Shown here one piece after another: positions 57,170-64,000 of a stretch of DNA of 64,000 bases. The translations under genes were made by a program, and so were the position numbers. Origin of the DNA: Ignelater luminosus. Lineage: Eukaryota > Arthropoda > Insecta > Coleoptera > Elateridae. The notes under the pieces were generated by a model that did no database searches, had not been told where the DNA came from, and saw only the letters and a list, made by a program, of their open reading frames with translations. The DNA is taken from positions 1 to 64,000 of the forward strand of contig VTPC01007538.1 in assembly GCA_011009095.1 (NCBI GenBank), read 5' to 3'. Numbering within the stretch: position 1 is the stretch's first letter; each line of letters starts with the position of its first letter.

Positions 57170-60100
57170 CTTCCATCAGCTACTATACATTCTACTGCTT
57201 GCAGAATGGAGGGGGCAATGGTAGGTAGCCTCGCGGTTAGAGTAGCAAGGTACGACACGCCCCAATTGTTGCCAATGCACTTCACTATTGGAGTAACTCG
57301 CGCTTGCGTTGCTAAGAAATCGTTACTTCAGGTGAATCTCTTATTAATTTTAAAGAAAATTTAATCAAAGGTTTTTCCATTATTTTAGAATAACGAGTTC
57401 ACTGTAAAAATATAATCTGATATTTATTTAACTTTTATCAATTTCCTTAATTTATCGAAATTTGATTTATAAAGAAGTCAACAGGATGCTTACTTCAAAT
57501 TCAAACAGCTACCGTAAATAAATAAATCAATATAATCATATCTTAATCAAACATTTCAAGAGAAGTTCTTATGATCGGAATTCTTAAAATTATCAATGAC
57601 TTTATTTATCATTGATATTTTACAGTTTTTAAAAGGTCTCATATCATTTAAAAGTGAAATAATCTTTAAATATAGAAAATGTTCACATATTACGTCAAAA
57701 TTGAGCTACCTTTGATGTTTTTTGTCGGTCTGTTATCGAGTACATTATTGTTCATTTTAAAATGTTGAGATAATTTATTTATTGTAGAGGAAATTTTGTT
57801 TATTTACGCAATTTTTTTACAACGCTGTTATACAGTGGAAAACGTTTTTTTTGTCATTGTGTTGACATACAGTCTGCTTCAACACGTTATTATTATTATT
57901 TTGTTTCATATTATCAATTATCATTAAGTACAGTATTGTATCATTACATTTAATAAAGACAAGGTTGTGGCAATTTTCAGTAGAAGTTGTATACATTACT
58001 TCTCCGTAAATATTCTAGAAATTTAATAGGTACATGGGGATTTCATTATCCTGCAAATTTGACTTTTTACACCATTAATTATACTATCTAATGCATAAAT
58101 TGGCATCCACCATTATTATTTAAAGATGCTCAACACTAGAAAGTTTTATGAAATCTTGAAGAACACAATAAATCAAAATCATTTGTTGTTCGTGCCTGTT
58201 ACTATATTTATAGTTTTAGTGGGTAAATTAATTCTTTTATTCTACGAACCTAATTTCACTAGGTATAGTATATAGGGTGAGTGTCAGAGAGTAGGATGTC
58301 TCACATCTTTTATTAGACATTCAATTGTTCTGTCATTATTTCTCACTTATTAAAACTTATTAAAAAAATAAACATAAATCTATAAAGTAATGTGGGAATG
58401 AAAAAGTTTTTATTGATTACATAATAAAATTATAGGTAAATATGAAAGAATGAAATGACACGACATCAGGAGGTACACCGCATGCTATTTTTACATTCGT
58501 AACATTGTTCTTGCCTAGTCGTTATGGTTTTGTTAATTTATGTTTGTTTTACAAGCACCGACCTTATAGGGGTGCTTCCAAGTTTTTAAAAACCTGACGA
58601 TTTCATCTAAAAATATGAAAGTGCATAAATTATAGCAATAGTACTGCATGTCCCAAGGAGAATGAACATAATTTTAATAGATGTCATTTTGTACAAAAAG
58701 CCCAAGCAAGCATGTGTTCTACTCCTTAATTTACACAGCTACAGATGTTTGAATTCGCATCTTTGTACTAAGACGTGTGTTTTTTATTTATGCAAATGTC
58801 AATCACGCAAGCATGATTTGTTTACATCATATATCTATCAATTAGATCTTCTTCAAAAAGCTAACCAATAATAAGTCAAAACACTTCAGTTGGAAACTTT
58901 GTCCTATACCATGCATGCAGGATGTATGGAAAACACCACATGAAACAGTAACAGTGTAAACATTCTCAATACCTCTTTGGAAACTACGTTTTATGGGTGA
59001 CAAATAAGCTCATCGCAGAGTAATCCTAAAACTGTTGAAAGTAATTCTCGGTATTTATCTTATGGCATATAACTAATATCAACACGATGGAATTTCTTCA
59101 ATTTCTCTCCTAGTAACGATAGCATTTAGATCGTAAAATGGGAAGATCAATGATAATCTTGGCGTACAAAACAAGAATGAGTTGCTTCCTTACATTTAAA
59201 GTGAGACCTCAAAATGAACCAGCAAATAACCAAGCAGATAACGCATAATATTCCTTTGATTTACTAATCTCCTCAGTTCTTTTTGTATGAGTTAGACCTT
59301 CCCCATCAAGAGTTTTTGCAAAGGTTGTATAAAATAGTTAGTTCGCAACAGAAGTATCTATAACTTTTTACATTAAAAAAAAATTTGCAAATACTAACAC
59401 AACTTTTGGTTACTAGTAACTGTATAAAAAATTGTGACCACTAAACTGCTAGTTACCTGCAACAAAATTTCGTTTATGTACAACTAAGATATTTGTTGAG
59501 TGGTAACCTAATTTCGGCTAGCAATAACAAAAGTTAGTAGTCCCAGTAGTTCCGTAAATAATCTTTTTTCTCTGTGTATGTTCCTGATAGTACTTTTTCC
59601 AAATCTCAAAAAAGATTTCCACGTCCCCGAAACTTGAATTGGCGTTAACCACAGTTAACAAGCATTTCCTACCATTTGAATCACTTGACATATTGAAATG
59701 CTCTCGATGTCACCAGGACCGCTGTGATAAGTAGGGCAAGAGAGCAGACAAATTCTTGGGATGCCAAAATTTAAGACCAACAAAGAATGTTTAATGGCTT
59801 CACATTGAATAAATATAATAAGTGTCTAAAAAGCGCGTCAGTACCACGAGGCTGTAGATTATACTTAACAGAGTCGGTTTCCCTCAACTGTAAAACGTCA
59901 TATAAAATGAAACACCATTTAGAAAATTATATAAATATCAGTTTCCAGAATTTCTCTTACACATAAGTTTGTTATTTTTCCCGAAAAGGCCGGAGGCTCA
60001 TTGCCAACTACCAAGTCAGCTAGAATTGATGTCTGGCCCTGGTATCTCTAAGGGTTACTAGACCTGTAGAAACTTAACGATCAAGAAAGATGCAGGGTTT

Positions 60101-63100
60101 TGTAAGAACCCAAACGGTCTACTGATTTTAGGGTTTCACAAAGGTCGAAAGCCTAAAAGAAACTAAAAAACCTACAGCAATTTGCACATTTACTTGGTAA
60201 AAATCCAGAGTTCTGTAAAACTACAGATAACCATAACAACAAATATTTAAAAAGAAGTTTGTAAGAATTTATCGGAAACCATAATGGTTGTTCGGTTGCT
60301 CGTTTATGCGAATATTCTTCTTTAATCTGGATAAGACTTTTTAAAAGTCATTCATTGACTAATCTATCTATATAAGATATTCCCAGTTTTGATTTGTCAT
60401 ACATTGGCAAAAAGATCTCTCTCATTCTCATGTTCGATGCTCACCTCTACGAGTTCTAATTTGTGATGTAAAGACCGTGGGATTGCTTGAAGAGCGCATA
60501 TATTATGTTTAGGATCGCATTATCTTTCTCTTTACATGATTTCTGATCAATCTAACCCCGAGAAGCTTCCAAATTGAAAGCAGCGCCACAAAGCCTGGGC
60601 GTTACATAAGTTAAGACCGCTACTTCAAGAACATATTCTGAAAAGGACACCAAAGCAAAACAGTTTTTTGGTTATACTTGTTAAACGAGAAGAGATACAT
60701 TGAAGAAATGTGAAACATAGGTGACTCTCCAATTTAGTACGGTGCACTTGAATTTACGTTTAAAAATATGTATAGGGAGGCACAACATTAGTTTTCCCGA
60801 CAACTTTTCTGAGCTTTAGAATCTGATGATTTTGATATCGTAATTATAAATAGCAATGCCTTCTACTAAACATAGGTGCTCTTATGTCATAAACGTCTAT
60901 CTCAAAACAGGATCTTGAGCTCTCTCCACTGACTGACATCTGTGAGTATTTTCAAATTTCTATTCAGATGAGTTGTAGCAAATTAGACAGTTGTGTTATG
61001 CTTTAGACTTCATCAATTTGTTGTTTAATATCACTAAAAAAACCGTTTTTTCTTGACGCCCTCTTGTATCTTTCTTAGCAAGCATATTAGAAAAAAAAAT
61101 TATTGGGACTTTTGGCTTGAATTGACGTCTAGAATACGCTCCTGAAATAGCAATCCAAACTAATGTACCGCCCATATGTAAATGCTCCGAATTATCTTCT
61201 TACAGTCTTCCGTATTTGCTTTATTAAAGAAATCGAGTCTCGTCTCCAAAAATTGGTGCGTCCAAAGCTCGGGCGTCAAGGTTCTTCCCGGTAAGGTGGC
61301 CTGATTGAAAGAATATTTTCTAGAGGTTCTGTATTAAAAATAAGAAACTTAGTTTCGGTGGAGGCTTCAAATTAGAAGCTTCATTAGATTCACACTAAAT
61401 CTTTTAATGTATAATCAAAGAAAAGGCTCTTTCTTATACCTGACATAGCGATTGCTCTACAAATTTCTATTAACTATCAGTAAATACAGTAACGGTTAAA
61501 AGGAGTTTTTCAAAGCTTAAACTTTTTAAAAATCATTTAAGAGGTATCATACAATGTATAGAGCGTCAATTAGCCAGAATTATACATTACGGATTTTCTA
61601 GAGGAGGTAAGATGGTAAAATTTAGATCTACTAAAATTTAGGCAACTGAAAACATTTTTCCCAGGGACGGCTAAAAACCTAACGTAACCTTTTATTCAGT
61701 AGTTAGAATTGAAAGATACTGGAACGCATATCAAGCATATCATGGAGTATTAGTCAAATACTTTGTTGAGCTTATGGTGCTGTTTGCAAGTGTCTAAAAC
61801 ATATTTTCGGTTTTACAAAGTTCCTATTCATTTCATACACAGTATTTCCAATTCTTCCGATAAATCTTTAATGTGTGTTCTTAGAAGTCTAGATATTATC
61901 TTCGCTTTTATTCGGTCATGTCTTATACTTTCAGTAATAACTTCTGTCCAAATTTGAGTTCATTTGGTTATTTGCGTATTGTTTTAAAATTGAAAAGCAA
62001 AGTCAAGCATTTGAATGTAAGATCTAAAGCCAACATGCAATTATGGGCAAATACTGCAATTCTTAACCTCATGGTATGACCTGCAAGTCGTCTTTGCTTG
62101 CTCTCTTCTCCAAAAACTTCTTAAGACTCAAAAGTTGCTTTTTAAGATTTCTAGTTACAAAACATTTGTCAGTCATCTAGACAGATATGTTATGAACTAC
62201 AGAACAAATGTAAATTAATTAATGACTTAATAAAAGTAATAAGGTTTAGATGTTGAGCAACTAAATATATATGATATTGAAAGCTGCAAGAAATTGAAGA
62301 GATAATATGGAAAAAGAAGAAGTATATGAATAGAAGGATAGAAGAGAAGAACAAACAAAACACAAACGATAATAAGACGAACAGGAAAAAGGATGTAAAG
62401 CCAGAACATATATAGAAATAGGAAAGAAGAAAGCGATTGAGAGTTGAGACTATAAAACTTGAAAATCGAAAGTGCGTTACCATCAGAGAGATTTTTAATT
62501 ATAAATTTATACGTAAGTAAGTAAGCATTTAAATTCTGCTGTAGTCACAGCAGCGCAACGCAAAAACTATTTAGCCAAATAAGTGAACAAACTCTATCAA
62601 GACACAAGAGCTAAAAGTAAAGATATCAAAGCAGACCAAGAACACTGAGAAAAGTTTAATTTAAAAATTCCTTTGCCTACTAAAGTCTTTTGCACTTATA
62701 AATTCAATATGCGCATTTAGAAGAAAAAACTTCAATTTTCAATTGTAAGTTGGTCGAGATTTTACTTTTTTTAACTTGTTACACAAAATGTAGATAGATA
62801 TAAATCGATGTTCAACACTACTGGTTCAAGATGGGTGATATTCGGTATTAAGCAAAAGATGGTTCAATGTTTTCTTAAACCACTGTAACAGATACGGGGA
62901 TAAAAACAATTTCATTACCAGTGTTTTGTTTTAGAGGTAAGTAAAAATACTATGAATCATCAATCAAATTAGATTAAATTCGAACAGCCTGTTTTATGTT
63001 TCATTTCGAAATAACTTAACTTTTTATAGTTAGTGCGTATAATTCTTGCTGTGATTCGAGCGGTCGAAAAGATCGAATATTGTGACGCTACTTACGAACA

Positions 63101-64000
63101 TATAATTAGGAGACAATAATTAGATCACTTTTAGTTTAATGATTTGATCTATAATTTACGAAGGTAGTAACTGCATGTATGATAATACGTAAGTAATGAG
63201 TATGCGTTTACGTGGGTTGTTGCAGCATGTTGGGTTAGACTTTTTATTATTAATTATTTTTAACGAACATAGTGAAACATCATTCGATAGATTTACAGCT
63301 TTTTATATTTATATTTAACAAAAGCAAAAGTTTATGATTTATTATCCCGAAAAGATTATTTGTTTTTGAATAAATTCAATCCTAAAAGATCGAAACACGT
63401 AACAGAATAATTCTTCTACTCGAGACTTCCTTTGATAAATATCTCACATCAGTAAAATCTTTAACGCTAATTTGAAAAGCAACAATTTTCTTACTGATTA
63501 ATGACAATTTTTGCACGCCCCATCCTTGTCATTATACCTGGGTGGTTTCCTCGTTCATCATTATAATAATTATTAAATTAAAGAGCTCGTTCTGAATAAA
63601 TTTTAAAAAGAAGCCCGAAGGGCCAGGTGTATTTTCAAAACATAAAACCTAACACAGAAAATATTTTAAAAGTTAGTATACTGTTTTACTTTTCGGTACA
63701 TAAATTATTATGCAGCTTCTGCTTAAAAGGCCCAAATTGGATATCCTTAAGCGAATCTAGTGCAGCTTGCCTTCTACTTTTGAATAATTCATAGTTTCTG
63801 GTTTTGTATAGTAGCACATGTTATCTTTACTTTATTTTTATCTCAGTTGTTCTTGCTATTTTTACAAAAGTAGAGTAGTTGGAAAGAAAAGCATAAGAGT
63901 GGTGCTATACAATAAATGTGGATATAGATAATAGTGACAAGTTATGATTAGTGGTTAGAATGATTGGAAAATATATCTAAACTCTAATGATAATATGGAA
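57170..64000. other. Upstream intergenic region of the odd-skipped gene
   Basis: Nearly 7 kb with no recognisable exon or mobile element; AT-rich, with short random frames. About 57170-57320, next to the promoter, is GC-richer with GGGGCGTG and CCGCGAGG, and is probably proximal regulatory sequence. No specific enhancer can be identified by eye. Confidence 0.45.

Noticed and set aside
62190..62483. 97-codon minus-strand frame rich in Phe and Leu
   Set aside because: It is the translation of a pyrimidine-rich strand with no domain; hydrophobicity follows from base composition.
1..64000. CRISPR arrays, operons or bacterial promoters
   Set aside because: No regularly spaced direct repeats; spliceosomal introns and insect transposons show the DNA is eukaryotic.

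Overview
The window is eukaryotic, strongly AT-rich DNA, almost certainly from an insect and tentatively a beetle. The evidence is an arthropod developmental regulator with two tiny introns (65 and 66 bp), surrounded by a typical insect set of mariner, Tc1-like, hAT, non-LTR and LTR retroelements. There are no bacterial features, and I found no convincing tRNA or rRNA gene.

Only one host protein-coding gene is visible. It is a three-exon gene of the odd-skipped zinc-finger family on the minus strand (57112 to 55938, 347 residues). It has five tandem C2H2 fingers and ends in an eh1-type Groucho-recruitment motif (FSIEDIM). A candidate initiator/DPE promoter lies 55 bp upstream of the ATG and a poly(A) signal lies about 370 bp after the stop. 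The 55 kb downstream of the gene and the 7 kb upstream contain no other recognisable host exon. This is the usual setting of a developmental transcription factor in a gene desert, where remote enhancers would be expected. Several short GC-rich islands stand out in this desert (14.8, 26.7, 27.2, 34.4, 37.3, 47.1, 47.5 and 48.0 kb) and are candidate conserved elements.

The rest is mobile DNA at different stages of decay. At 1148-3752 is a non-autonomous LTR retrotransposon on the minus strand, with two LTRs, a tRNA-Lys-like primer-binding site, a polypurine tract and one long coiled-coil gag-like ORF, but no pol. At 9.65-10.4 kb is a rotted Tc1-like transposase. At 17.4 kb is a 397-bp MITE. At 21.5-22.8 kb is a Mos1-like (mauritiana) mariner whose first catalytic Asp has been deleted. 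At 23.3-24.2 kb is an internally deleted IS630-Tc1-mariner element. At 29.6-31.0 kb are gag-like and reverse-transcriptase remnants of a non-LTR element. At 34717-36010 is a structurally perfect irritans-type mariner with an uninterrupted 349-residue transposase. At 38.7-39.1 kb is a non-LTR RNase H tail. At 39.9-40.8 kb is a large fold-back element carrying CRE-like palindromes. At 43.7-45.0 kb is a third mariner with a 1-bp frameshift and a shortened D-D spacing. At 48.9-49.8 kb is an hAT remnant.

The two most notable items are the apparently intact mariner and the odd-skipped gene. I see no multi-gene system of an undescribed kind. The less explained signals are the hairpins and the GC islands, reported separately.
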